Assembly: GCF_000463075.2 (NCBI RefSeq)
Contig: NZ_AVAQ01000007.1
Coordinates: forward strand, 1-64,000
Direction of reading: 5' to 3'
DNA length: 64,000 nt
Source: Lactiplantibacillus plantarum EGD-AQ4
Lineage (GTDB): Bacteria; Bacillota; Bacilli; Lactobacillales; Lactobacillaceae
Of the stretch, positions 17,152 to 25,430 are shown piece after piece. The translations under genes were made by a program, and so were the position numbers. The notes under the pieces are model-generated. The model searched no databases. It was not told where the DNA came from and saw only the letters and a program-made list of their open reading frames with translations. The first letter of the stretch is position 1. Each line of letters opens with the position of its first letter.

Positions 17152-18477
17152 CTAAGATCCACTCAACATCGACGTATAAGTCCGCCAACTGCCGTTATAG
17201 TAGACATAATACGTCGGCGTCAAATCGATCACGAGTTTGGATGACTTGTTTTGCGTCCATTCATACCCCAATTCGATGCTGCCGATTTTACTATCTTTGT
17301 AGCCCGCGGCCTTCAACTGTTTCAAGACACTCGTCGAACTTGGTAAGGTCACCGCCTGCTTCTTGCCCGTTGTTGGAACTGGCACTTGTAAGCTATACAA
17401 GGAGAAGTAGTAACGGTCCAAACCGTTAGACGTCAGCTGAATCCGCACATCACCGTTCTCAGTCTGGTTAAAAATTGGGAATCCTTCAACGTAACTGCGA
17501 TAGATGACGCTATTACTCGTGGCGTCGAAGCCGTAATAACGAATATTATCCATCGCCACACCGAGACTAGCCAACAAATTGAAACTCTTCTTTAATTGAC
17601 TCGTCAGCGATAAGTTCCGGGTCGTGCCTGAATCGCTATAGTCCTCGAAATAAACCGTGCCGAGCTTAGAATCGACCGTCATCCGCTTGTAACTACCGGT
17701 GGTGTACTCTTGTTTGCCATTACGATTATGCACCGAAACGGTCGAGTTTCCATCCGCATCTAACAAGCGGTTGGCGATTTCACTAGCCGCCGCCTTACTC
17801 ATCAAATAACTATAGTGTTGCATCGTCACTTGCTTCGGATAGTCAATATGCGCTTCACCATTGCCATAAGACATCTTGACTGCGATCTGTTTGACCTTAT
17901 CCGTCGCTAAGACCCGTTTTAAGGACTTCAGTGACTTATGCTTCAAACGCACGCTGTAAATCTCATGATGGTCATCATTCAAAAAGTAGATGTGATTGGT
18001 ATCGTTGACCGGAATCACGATCCGACTGAATTCTGAAGACCGAAAACTATTCAAATTTTGCTTAAAAACCGTATTAAACAAGCTGACCGTGATGCTATCC
18101 GGGAAATTCAAGACGTAAGAATCTTCCGCGTTCAGCAGCGCCTGATAGCTCTTAGCTGACGAGATGCGGACCTTGGAGATACTCCGCGCATCCCACTTCC
18201 GCAACTGTTCACTAAACTGGCTCACTAAACTAACATTTTTATTGATCAACAGGGACTGCTTACCCCGACTATTCGTGTAAATCAACTGGGTCGGTAAATA
18301 AATATCATCGATCGTCCGGGTCGTTAACGAGGAGTTCGATGAAGCCGTACTGACCTTGCTTTCATGTTCATAACGTGAAGGATTTAGCCAAATATACATG
18401 GATAAGACCACGCTTAATAGAATCAAAAGCGTCAATAGTACGGGTAAGATAAAGCGTCTAATCTTGTGAGTCGTCAT
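17152..18477 (-). CDS. walH: WalH (YycH) regulator of the WalK kinase
   Basis: The start is the ATG at 18477 (MTTHKIRRFILPVLLTLLI), behind AGGAGGACC, giving 441 residues. The gene overlaps the 3' end of walK by 20 nt, which indicates translational coupling. One N-terminal transmembrane helix (about 8-27) is followed by an extracellular domain with YGFDATSNSVIYRSYVEGFPIFN (quoted only as a landmark region near 300-320). It partners WalI in controlling the kinase. Confidence 0.93.
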   Translation of the reverse strand: MTTHKIRRFILPVLLTLLILLSVVLSMYIWLNPSRYEHESKVSTASSNSSLTTRTIDDIYLPTQLIYTNSRGKQSLLINKNVSLVSQFSEQLRKWDARSISKVRISSAKSYQALLNAEDSYVLNFPDSITVSLFNTVFKQNLNSFRSSEFSRIVIPVNDTNHIYFLNDDHHEIYSVRLKHKSLKSLKRVLATDKVKQIAVKMSYGNGEAHIDYPKQVTMQHYSYLMSKAAASEIANRLLDADGNSTVSVHNRNGKQEYTTGSYKRMTVDSKLGTVYFEDYSDSGTTRNLSLTSQLKKSFNLLASLGVAMDNIRYYGFDATSNSVIYRSYVEGFPIFNQTENGDVRIQLTSNGLDRYYFSLYSLQVPVPTTGKKQAVTLPSSTSVLKQLKAAGYKDSKIGSIELGYEWTQNKSSKLVIDLTPTYYVYYNGSWRTYTSMLSGS

Positions 18478-20332
18478 CCCAAAGGTCCTCCTCCTCATAA
18501 GGTTCGTACGGCAAGGAAATGTAGAACGTCGACCCCTTACCTTCAACACTATCGACCCAAATGCGACCGCCTAGCATCTGGACAACTTCCTTCGAAATCG
18601 CCAAACCAAGACCAGTCCCACCTTGAGCACGCGACCGCGCTTTATCCACGCGGAAGAAGCGGTCAAAGACGTGGTTGAGGTCCGCCCGTGGAATTCCCAG
18701 ACCTTGGTCAGAAATACTGATAATGACCTGGTTATGCGTCTCCAACAGGCGGCAAGTGACGACCCCACCATCTGGGGAATACTTGATGGCATTGTTCATA
18801 ATGTTATCGAGGACTTGGGTGAACTTATCGGTATCGATTTCGACCCACAAGTCCCGTTTGGTAAATTCTCGTTTGATCGTGTAATACTTCGCCGGATTAT
18901 CATCCTTCTTCAAGATCATGTCGAATCGATCCAGGACGTAGTTAAACATCTCGTTGATATTAACCAGTTCCATATCGACACGGGTCGTTCCGGAGTCCAT
19001 CCGTGACAGGCTCAGGAGTTCATTGATCATTCGAATCATCCGGTCCGTCTCTTCTTGTGTCACCTTCAAAAAGCCGGGGGCAACTTCTGGATCCTTCCAT
19101 GCCCCGTCACTCAATGCTTCAATATAGCTCCGCAAACTCGTCAGTGGCGTCCGCAATTCATGCGAGACGTTGGAAACGAACTGTTTGCGGTCATTATCGA
19201 TCTTCTGTTGTTCCGTGACGTCGTGGAGCACGCAGACTAACCCACTAATGAAGCCAGATTCCCGCTGAATCAGTGAGAAGTAAGCATTCAAAATCAAATC
19301 ACGCTCATTAGAAGAGAGGTCTAACATTAATTCGTCCTGATTCTCAATCAAGTCACGTAACGAATAGTCGTCGCGAATCTTGAGGACGTCTAAAATCGAA
19401 CTCCCAATCGCCTTTTCAGCGGTCACGTCCATAAAGTCCGAGGCCGTTTCGTTAATGATCGTAATGTTACCGCGGCGGTCAGTCGCAATGACCCCATCAC
19501 TCATGTGGGAGAGCACACTGTCCAGGCGGCGCCGTTCCGCTTCCGTCGATTCTTGCGATTCCTCGACTCGGATCGATAAGTTATTGATGGCTTTCGCCAA
19601 TTGGCCCAGTTCGTCATCACTATAAACGCGCACTTGGCCCGCATAGTCACCACGCGCAATTCGCTGCGTTTGTTGCTTCATTTCTTCAATCGGACGCGTT
19701 ATTGCCCGGGCAATAATGATGGCAATCCCTAGTCCTAACAGCATCGCGACTAACGAGGCAATCACAAAGATCCCCATGATGTTGTTGATCGTACTATAGA
19801 CCGACTTCATATTCGCACGGACATACAAGACCCCGACTAACTGGCTACTGTTTCCAGTCGAGTTAGAGCTATACAGTGGCACGATTGAAATGTAGTAACG
19901 ACCATTATTCTGCGTATCATAGGTACTCTTGGTATAGGTTCGATTGTTGTAAATTGCGTTCTTCACGTTCCGGTCCGTTGTTTTTTGACCGACGATCGAT
20001 TGATCATTAACGTCACTAGTCCCGCGAATCGTTCCCTTACTGTCAACGACGCGAATCTCGTCAACATTCGTATTATTATAGTTGGCCAGAATCGTCTTGA
20101 TCTGGCCGTTGGCTTTGCTCGTATTATTAACGGTCAATTGTTCTGCTAGCGAGTTATCAATATAAGTTGGAATTTGAACCGACTGTTTGAAATCTTGAAT
20201 GTTCCGCGATTCCAACTGTTTCACAAAAATCGCCCCAACGATTTCCAACGTAATCAGTAACAGTAAGGCAAAGACTAGCGCGATTTTAAAATTAATCGTT
20301 TTAAAAAAATTTTTCCGTTTAAATCTCAACAC
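18458..20332 (-). CDS. walK: WalK sensor histidine kinase
   Basis: The 624-residue protein has TM1 (about 13-35), an extracellular sensor domain (about 36-180), TM2 (about 183-205), a HAMP domain (RAITRPIEEMKQQTQRIARG), a PAS domain (about 265-370), HisKA with the phosphoacceptor in VSHELRTPLTS (His near 391), and HATPase_c with NNAIKYSPDGG (N box) and DQGLGIP (G1 box). It is the essential cell-wall homeostasis kinase of low-GC Gram-positives. It lies 13 nt after walR. Confidence 0.98.
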   Translation of the reverse strand: MLRFKRKNFFKTINFKIALVFALLLLITLEIVGAIFVKQLESRNIQDFKQSVQIPTYIDNSLAEQLTVNNTSKANGQIKTILANYNNTNVDEIRVVDSKGTIRGTSDVNDQSIVGQKTTDRNVKNAIYNNRTYTKSTYDTQNNGRYYISIVPLYSSNSTGNSSQLVGVLYVRANMKSVYSTINNIMGIFVIASLVAMLLGLGIAIIIARAITRPIEEMKQQTQRIARGDYAGQVRVYSDDELGQLAKAINNLSIRVEESQESTEAERRRLDSVLSHMSDGVIATDRRGNITIINETASDFMDVTAEKAIGSSILDVLKIRDDYSLRDLIENQDELMLDLSSNERDLILNAYFSLIQRESGFISGLVCVLHDVTEQQKIDNDRKQFVSNVSHELRTPLTSLRSYIEALSDGAWKDPEVAPGFLKVTQEETDRMIRMINELLSLSRMDSGTTRVDMELVNINEMFNYVLDRFDMILKKDDNPAKYYTIKREFTKRDLWVEIDTDKFTQVLDNIMNNAIKYSPDGGVVTCRLLETHNQVIISISDQGLGIPRADLNHVFDRFFRVDKARSRAQGGTGLGLAISKEVVQMLGGRIWVDSVEGKGSTFYISLPYEPYEEEDLWDDDSQD

Positions 20333-20345
20333 GGTTTAGCAACCT

Positions 20346-21053
20346 CTACTCGTTTTCTGGATTGCGGAGGTAGTAACCCACACCCCGCCGTGTCACCAGC
20401 CATTTCGGGTGACTCGGATTATCTTCGACTTTTTCACGCAAACGTCGTACGGTCACATCAACGGTCCGGACATCACCGAAGTAGTCGTAGCCCCAAACCG
20501 TCTGCAACAAGTGTTCACGCGTCATTACTTGGCCAATATGTTGGGCTAAGTAATGTAGTAATTCAAATTCACGATGGGTCAATTCAATATTTTCACCACG
20601 TTTGGAGACCATGTAAGCCTCGGGATGGATGACCAAATCACCGATTTCAATATCTGAATTCTCTTCGACTTCGGCTGGCTGCGCACTTGGCGCACCTTGC
20701 CGTCGTAAGTTTGCCTTGACCCGAGCCACTAATTCACGGTTCGAGAACGGCTTAGTCACATAATCATCGGCACCGAGTTCGAGCCCCAGGACTTTATCCA
20801 ATTCAGAGTCCTTAGCCGTGACCATGATGATTGGCATGTCATAGTTCTTCCGGACTTGCCGGGCGACTTCCAGACCGTCCATCTTCGGCAACATCAAATC
20901 TAAGAGAATTAAATCAGGATGAACTTCATCGACTTTTTGTAAGGCTTCCTCACCATCAGCGGCGACGTGGACTTCATAGCCTTCTTTGGTCAAGTTAAAC
21001 TTCATAATATCGGAGATTGGTTTTTCATCATCAACAACTAAGATTTTTTTCAT
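20346..21053 (-). CDS. walR: WalR response regulator
   Basis: The 235-residue OmpR/PhoB-type regulator starts [17 protein letters not shown]. The receiver-domain phosphoacceptor is Asp in [10 protein letters not shown] (about 53), with K in [10 protein letters not shown], and a C-terminal winged helix ends near [12 protein letters not shown]. It is the first gene of the walRKHIJ-htrA run and controls autolysins and cell-wall genes in related species. Confidence 0.98.
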   Translation of the reverse strand: MKKILVVDDEKPISDIMKFNLTKEGYEVHVAADGEEALQKVDEVHPDLILLDLMLPKMDGLEVARQVRKNYDMPIIMVTAKDSELDKVLGLELGADDYVTKPFSNRELVARVKANLRRQGAPSAQPAEVEENSDIEIGDLVIHPEAYMVSKRGENIELTHREFELLHYLAQHIGQVMTREHLLQTVWGYDYFGDVRTVDVTVRRLREKVEDNPSHPKWLVTRRGVGYYLRNPENE

Positions 21054-21120
21054 AACGATTCTTCCTCCTTAGGGGAAAACAGGTTTACATTTCGATTTTA
21101 AGGTGGTTAACGATTAATTA

Positions 21121-21142
21121 CGAGAAAAGGTCGCTTTTCTCG
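21121..21142. promoter_or_regulatory. Hairpin upstream of walR
   Basis: CGAGAAAA at 21121 and TTTTCTCG ending at 21142 form a perfect 8-bp inverted repeat, about 70 bp upstream of the walR start. It may be a leader hairpin or an operator. No T-run follows on the minus strand. Confidence 0.35.
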
Positions 21143-21328
21143 CGTCAGGTCGGTTGAAATAAAATTCAACACTGTTTTTAGTATATCACAAATAGGGTTG
21201 GCTTTCTTTGATTGCCAATCCGCGTGGCCGTAGTATTTCCCGGGAAATAATCAGATGATTGCGGTAACCGTTTTCACGGGTAATTTTTCAAAAAATCGCA
21301 CTTTTTTGAAAAAAAACACAAAATAGTG

Positions 21329-21357
21329 TTGTCAGAACTCAGAATTCATGATATTAT
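21329..21357 (+). promoter_or_regulatory. Promoter of tRNA-Lys
   Basis: TTGTCA (21329-21334), a 17-nt spacer and TATTAT (21352-21357) end 17 bp before the tRNA. Confidence 0.65.
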
Positions 21358-21374
21358 ATTTTTTGTTGAGTTAT

Positions 21375-21447
21375 GGGCAGTTAGCTCAGCTGGCAGAGCA
21401 ACGGACTCTTAATCCGTGGGTCCAGGGTTCGATCCCCTGACTGCCCA
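21375..21447 (+). tRNA. tRNA-Lys (anticodon CTT)
   Basis: A 73-nt cloverleaf has acceptor arms GGGCAGT/ACTGCCC, D-arm TAGCTCAGCTGGCAGAGCA, anticodon stem ACGGA/TCCGT with loop CTCTTAA (anticodon CTT), and T-arm GGGTTCGATCCCC region. CCA is not encoded (the gene is followed by TCA). The 3' end serves as the integration site of the island to the right. Confidence 0.97.
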
Positions 21448-21452
21448 TCATA
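21434..21452. other. attL core in tRNA-Lys 3' end
   Basis: CCCCTGACTGCCCATCATA is shared exactly with 35055-35073. Similarity extends 8 bp upstream with two mismatches. The core covers the last 14 nt of the tRNA gene, so the tRNA stays intact after integration. Confidence 0.9.
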
Positions 21453-21459
21453 AACCATT

Positions 21460-21507
21460 AACCAGTTTTCATGCAGTGTCAAAAACACCGTGATTACTGG
21501 TTTTTTT
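21460..21507 (+). terminator. Terminator downstream of tRNA-Lys
   Basis: AACCAGT...ACTGGTT, with additional pairing of the inner CAGTGTC/ACACCG segments, is followed by seven T. The segment right of attR (35084-35130) has a similar hairpin, so either could be the ancestral tRNA terminator. Confidence 0.7.
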
Positions 21508-21553
21508 GTACTTTAACCGCAAATGTTGTTATCATTAGGTGTCATTGTTTTTC

Positions 21554-21580
21554 AGTAAAAGTAAGCCAATTAGTAAGCCA
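21554..21580. repeat. Integrase arm-type direct repeats, left end
   Basis: This 27-bp segment contains two GTAAGCCA units 12 bp apart (21561, 21573). It recurs at 34955-34981 with one mismatch, in the same orientation. The position about 100 bp inside each att core fits integrase arm-binding sites. Confidence 0.6.
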
Positions 21581-21693
21581 GAAATATAACAAAAAAGCCA
21601 CTGTTTCCAGTGACTCAATACTTGCGCGGGGCAGTGACTGTTAGCCAATTTTGGTTAGCAGTTTTTTGGTGTTAGCCTAGATACTCATCGCCA

Positions 21694-22053
21694 CTAAACA
21701 TATTTATCTTTAAAGGTTTCGAGTGCCCGGTTCTTCATATAATTAAACTTGCTGACACTAACCGATAATTGATTACAAGCCTCATTACGGCTGAATCGCT
21801 TCTCAATAATATAATCATGTAAAATAAATTGATATTGTGGATCATCAATTGCATTGAGGGCGTCTTCGACTTCTTTTAACTGGTAGGACAAGTCAACATG
21901 GTGTATCAGTCGGCTTTCAGCGCCGTTTCGGCTGCTATGGCTTGATACTCCATCGAACGATGGGCTAGAAACTTGATTAAAAGCCGTCAAGTCACGTTTT
22001 ATTTTGGCATATTGCTTTAATAAATTACGAATTTTCTTAACATCTTGGCGCAT
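21694..22053 (-). CDS. ArpU-type phage transcriptional regulator
   Basis: The start chosen is the ATG at 22053 (GAAAG upstream), giving 119 residues. The protein is helical, with a C-terminal sigma-like helix-turn-helix: YIIEKRFSRNEACNQLSVSV followed by KFNYMKNRALETFKD. This is the pattern of ArpU/RinA-like late regulators of Gram-positive phages. It is separated from the head genes by a terminator (22086-22114), so it must have its own promoter. In the island it may control the packaging genes or respond to a helper phage. Confidence 0.75.
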   Translation of the reverse strand: MRQDVKKIRNLLKQYAKIKRDLTAFNQVSSPSFDGVSSHSSRNGAESRLIHHVDLSYQLKEVEDALNAIDDPQYQFILHDYIIEKRFSRNEACNQLSVSVSKFNYMKNRALETFKDKYV

Positions 22054-22085
22054 TGGAATCACACTTTCTGGTTCCAGATATATGT

Positions 22086-22114
22086 ATAAAAAAGAGACTC
22101 GGGGGAGAGCCTCT
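22086..22114 (-). terminator. Terminator after the head-gene operon
   Basis: On the minus strand GAGAGGCTC and CGAGTCTCT pair and are followed by TTTTT. It closes the operon that ends with the connector gene. Confidence 0.75.
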
Positions 22115-22208
22115 CATTGGAGTATGAAAATTGTCACCATTCACGGAAAAGTAATATTGGGTCGAATTACAATTTTGATATTAATACCAACCATTTGATA
22201 TGTCAAAC

Positions 22209-22478
22209 CTAAGCTTCAATTTTTCCGCGCAATTGTTGGATCATGCTGACAACTTGATACGGTGTCTTCGTCATATCGGTTACTCGATTTTGATACCAGA
22301 ATTGTGTCAGCAAGGACACGGCAAAATCGTACTGTTTGTACATAGACACGTCCTCATTTGTGCTAACGGCCGTCTGAACATAGTCCTCGGCGGCGTCTAA
22401 ATAGCTTTTAATCATTGGATCATCTTCGGTCACATCAATTCTTAGGCTTAGTTTAATATCGTCAACTGTTACAGCCAT
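22209..22478 (-). CDS. Phage head-tail connector (gp6-like)
   Basis: The 89-residue protein starts MAVTVDDIKLSLRID, with LDAAEDYVQTAV following, the canonical N-terminus of HK97 gp6-like/DUF3199-type connectors that form a ring under the portal. Later helices (YDFAVSLLTQFWYQNR) also fit. Length is normal for the family. It is the last head gene, 118 bp after the capsid gene. Confidence 0.85.
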   Translation of the reverse strand: MAVTVDDIKLSLRIDVTEDDPMIKSYLDAAEDYVQTAVSTNEDVSMYKQYDFAVSLLTQFWYQNRVTDMTKTPYQVVSMIQQLRGKIEA

Positions 22479-22542
22479 TTAATCACTCCTTTACTAGGGA
22501 GTAGCGAATCGCGACCCCCATTGGTTTTAATTTATGTATAGG

Positions 22543-22565
22543 GGGGTGTCCATTTTAGACACCCC
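22543..22565. promoter_or_regulatory. Hairpin between capsid and connector genes
   Basis: GGGGTGTC and GACACCCC form a perfect 8-bp stem with a 7-nt loop. There is no T-run on the minus strand, so it may limit read-through or stabilise the abundant capsid mRNA. Confidence 0.4.
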
Positions 22566-22596
22566 TTTGTATAGCCGTGCCCAAAAGTGGGTACGA

Positions 22597-24132
22597 TTAC
22601 TTACCAGCAGTCGCAGTTGCGGTTCCTAACGCCACGTTGATTACAGCGGTCTTATCAATCACTTCATAATCGTTCCGCACAATGACGGAAAGTCCTTGAC
22701 TGAACTGGTCGAACTTGTCCCATTGGGCAGTTACTTGGTTACGCCGGAAAACCGCCACGGCTTGTGATAAGTCCCCCGCAATCATTGGGAACGTCCCGTC
22801 CGCATTGTTAGCCAGTAACTTGTCACTAATCATGACGACTGGCGCCCCTAACAAGGTAAAGCCACTTGGTGCCGTTGGGTTCGGTTGTAATAAGTAACGC
22901 CCCTCGGAATCTTTCAAGGTATCAAGGTAGTTGAACCCGGATTGGTTCACTAGCCACATCTTGCTCAAAGCGGGATCTAACGTCACGTTGAAAATCTTTT
23001 TAAGATCATCAATACTGGTGGCCGTTGCCTTAGCAAAGTTACTACCCGTTAACAGTCCCATGATCTGCGTGTTGTCCGTGTTATCAACCAATTGTTGTAA
23101 TTGGGTTTTAACTTCGCTGACAATATCAACTTCGGCGTCTTCGACCACTTCATTAGATAAGGCAATCTTACCAGCACGGGTCTTCACATCAAACGGCACT
23201 TCCGTAAACATGTTCGCGTCAATGTCGGCAATGTCCGCTAGTTCGTCCTTAGTAGCCAGTACTGCAGATTGTTGGCTGGTGGCAATTGGATAAGTCCCGG
23301 AACCACTAGAAACTTGCTTAACCGTTGCATATTGGGCAAGGTTGTACTTAGATTGCTTTAATTGGAAAACGGGGGTAATCAGTTCCTTAGGAATAACGGC
23401 ACTGGCACCGTCAGTCTTTAAACCGTCCCGTGTTTCCCCGTGTGTCCGTACATATTGCTCAAAGGCGGGAATACCGGTTTTGTTTTCATTGCCATTAGGA
23501 TCAATAATTGTTTGTTTTGCCATGTTGTCAGGCTCCTTTTCTTGGTTAATAAATTTTTCGTAACTGCGAGTATCAACTTGCACATTGGTATCGTCATAAG
23601 CGGGAACAGCTACCACTGACACATCGAACAAACTCTTAACTTGATTAATGGTGCGCGTGATATTACCGCCATCATCTTTAGTCCATTCGTCGGTGTCGTC
23701 GTCACTATCAAAGCCAAATGAGCAGGAATCAACGTTTCCACTTTGAACTTCTTCGTAGACGTCATTAGCAAACGACGTATTCGGCAACTGTGCGGTGAAA
23801 TGTAGCCCCTTGTCGTCCGTTTCTAGCGTTAATGTGCCCGCCTTAACACTGGCTAACACTTGAGTGTAGTCGTGGTTATTGAGCATAAGAACGTTCGATA
23901 AATCGACACCATCAAGGGCCTTGGGGGTTACAATCTCGGTGAAACCGCCTAAATCTTTGCTTGGTGAGTTCCATACAATTGCGTAACCACTAATTGTTTT
24001 GCCCTTAGATGTCTGTGAGACTTTAGATTGCGGGTCTGCTGAATTTTCAGCTGGCCCGTCTTCGGGTGTTTCTGACTGCGGCATTTGTGCTCGCAATTCG
24101 GCGTCAATCGTTAACCGTCGGTCTTGTTTCAT
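22597..24132 (-). CDS. Fused HK97-type prohead protease and major capsid protein
   Basis: The single 511-residue polypeptide joins two proteins that are separate in most HK97-like phages. Residues 1-190 form the prohead protease, with KTISGYAIVWNSPS, catalytic-His-region LMLNNHDYTQ and Ser-region VDSCSFGFDS. Residues about 215-505 are an HK97-fold capsid protein (ELITPVFQLKQSKYNLAQYA, VVEDAEVDIV, LVNQSGFNYLDTLKD, VFRRNQVTAQW). The linker near 195-215 would be the natural self-cleavage region. Start ATG overlaps the portal stop by 4 nt (ATGA). Confidence 0.92.
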   Translation of the reverse strand: MKQDRRLTIDAELRAQMPQSETPEDGPAENSADPQSKVSQTSKGKTISGYAIVWNSPSKDLGGFTEIVTPKALDGVDLSNVLMLNNHDYTQVLASVKAGTLTLETDDKGLHFTAQLPNTSFANDVYEEVQSGNVDSCSFGFDSDDDTDEWTKDDGGNITRTINQVKSLFDVSVVAVPAYDDTNVQVDTRSYEKFINQEKEPDNMAKQTIIDPNGNENKTGIPAFEQYVRTHGETRDGLKTDGASAVIPKELITPVFQLKQSKYNLAQYATVKQVSSGSGTYPIATSQQSAVLATKDELADIADIDANMFTEVPFDVKTRAGKIALSNEVVEDAEVDIVSEVKTQLQQLVDNTDNTQIMGLLTGSNFAKATATSIDDLKKIFNVTLDPALSKMWLVNQSGFNYLDTLKDSEGRYLLQPNPTAPSGFTLLGAPVVMISDKLLANNADGTFPMIAGDLSQAVAVFRRNQVTAQWDKFDQFSQGLSVIVRNDYEVIDKTAVINVALGTATATAGK

Positions 24133-25229
24133 GAATTAGTCACTCCATTCTTTTGTAAGTTTAAGAAAATATTGCCATCGTCAGTTGGTGGCAAGCCAAT
24201 CTTGGCCCGAGCTTCGTTACGGCTCATAATGCCGCCAGTGAAACCAGCCACCGCTTGGGCTTGTTGCGTTTGCGGATCAAGGCTCAATAGCTTGTCCGTA
24301 TTAAACGTAAAGTCATGACCAAACTTGAACGACAGCTCGCTGGTAAAGCTATCAAAGTAATGTTGCAACGTACCTTGAAGATACTGCACGCCACTTTGCT
24401 CCTGGTTAGAATGATCGTTCTCAACCCCTAAGCGCTCCGGTGGTAAGCCAAAGGCTTTAGCAATTTGTCGGGTCGTCCAGTCATTCGAATTGACCAGCTT
24501 TAATACATCGGTATTTAAGGCTAAGTTGCTAATGTCCATCGTATCGTCAGTCACAATCGTGTTGATTGCGTTGTCACCCGTATTGGCTTCATCAAACTGG
24601 TTGCGAATATTGCCCTTAGCTTCCGGCCCTAAATCAGATTGATGGACTTTAATAATCGTAGTGCCGTGCACACCAGCAGTAAAAAAGCCGGTTAGCAATT
24701 TATTGCCGGCCGACTGAATCTGGCGTTCATCTTTGAGGGCATATAGGGGACTAATTCCAGATACACCGTCTTTGGTGAAATATTTAAAATGTAAAATGTT
24801 GTTAGGCGCGATCTGACGACTGTTACCGCCAATCGGGGTATAGGTGTAGGTCAACGCCCCACTGACGTCATCTTGTTCAACCGTCAATTGGTTATTGGCA
24901 ATCAATTTCAACGTATGATTAGGCAAAATTTCAGCAAAACTATTGCCATTGAGTAACAGATTAGCCGCCAACGCATATTTAAAATGGTACCCGTCCATCT
25001 GACTATTGGGGGTCTGATTAATCATCGTATTAAAGATTGCTGTATCGCACATAATCGGATTGCTGGCAATATCGCTCGCAATAATATTAATCGCCGCGTA
25101 AATGTCACTATTACGCAACACCGCCGCACTCACAAACGTATACGGGTCGTTACTTGATAAACTAACCAAGGCGTCGGCCACCGGATCATGCGTGCCGCTG
25201 GTGGTACTGCTTTTAACGAAGAAACTCAT
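24129..25229 (-). CDS. HK97-family portal protein
   Basis: The 366-residue protein shows portal landmarks: LSSNDPYTFVSAAVLRNSDI near the start, LLLNGNSFAEI (about 90-100), ILHFKYFTKDGVSGISPL (about 145-162), and IAKAFGLPPERLGVENDHSN (about 256-275). The portal forms the dodecameric DNA gate at one capsid vertex. It overlaps the capsid gene by 4 nt and is preceded by the small membrane protein gene. Confidence 0.93.
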   Translation of the reverse strand: MSFFVKSSTTSGTHDPVADALVSLSSNDPYTFVSAAVLRNSDIYAAINIIASDIASNPIMCDTAIFNTMINQTPNSQMDGYHFKYALAANLLLNGNSFAEILPNHTLKLIANNQLTVEQDDVSGALTYTYTPIGGNSRQIAPNNILHFKYFTKDGVSGISPLYALKDERQIQSAGNKLLTGFFTAGVHGTTIIKVHQSDLGPEAKGNIRNQFDEANTGDNAINTIVTDDTMDISNLALNTDVLKLVNSNDWTTRQIAKAFGLPPERLGVENDHSNQEQSGVQYLQGTLQHYFDSFTSELSFKFGHDFTFNTDKLLSLDPQTQQAQAVAGFTGGIMSRNEARAKIGLPPTDDGNIFLNLQKNGVTNS

Positions 25230-25430
25230 TTAATCACCTCTTTGCTTTTCATAATTAATTAGCAAGGCCAACAGAATCATGGCTATACCAGCCAATATTA
25301 ACCCCGCTTGCCAACTGATCCAGCAGCCAAAACCAATCACTAAGCAGATTAAACCAATCACCAACAAGATCGTTTGTACATAATCAGAACAAATCTGCCG
25401 CAGTCGCTGTTTTGTAGTAATCTTCTGCAT
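25230..25430 (-). CDS. Small two-helix membrane protein
   Basis: The start chosen is the ATG at 25430 (MQKITTKQRLRQICS), giving 66 residues. Two hydrophobic helices are present, around ILLVIGLICLVIGFGCWI and AGLILAGIAMILLALLI, with a charged tail. It overlaps the 3' end of terL by 47 nt and abuts the portal start. Small membrane ORFs at this spot occur in lactobacillus phages; the role is unknown. Confidence 0.6.
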   Translation of the reverse strand: MQKITTKQRLRQICSDYVQTILLVIGLICLVIGFGCWISWQAGLILAGIAMILLALLINYEKQRGD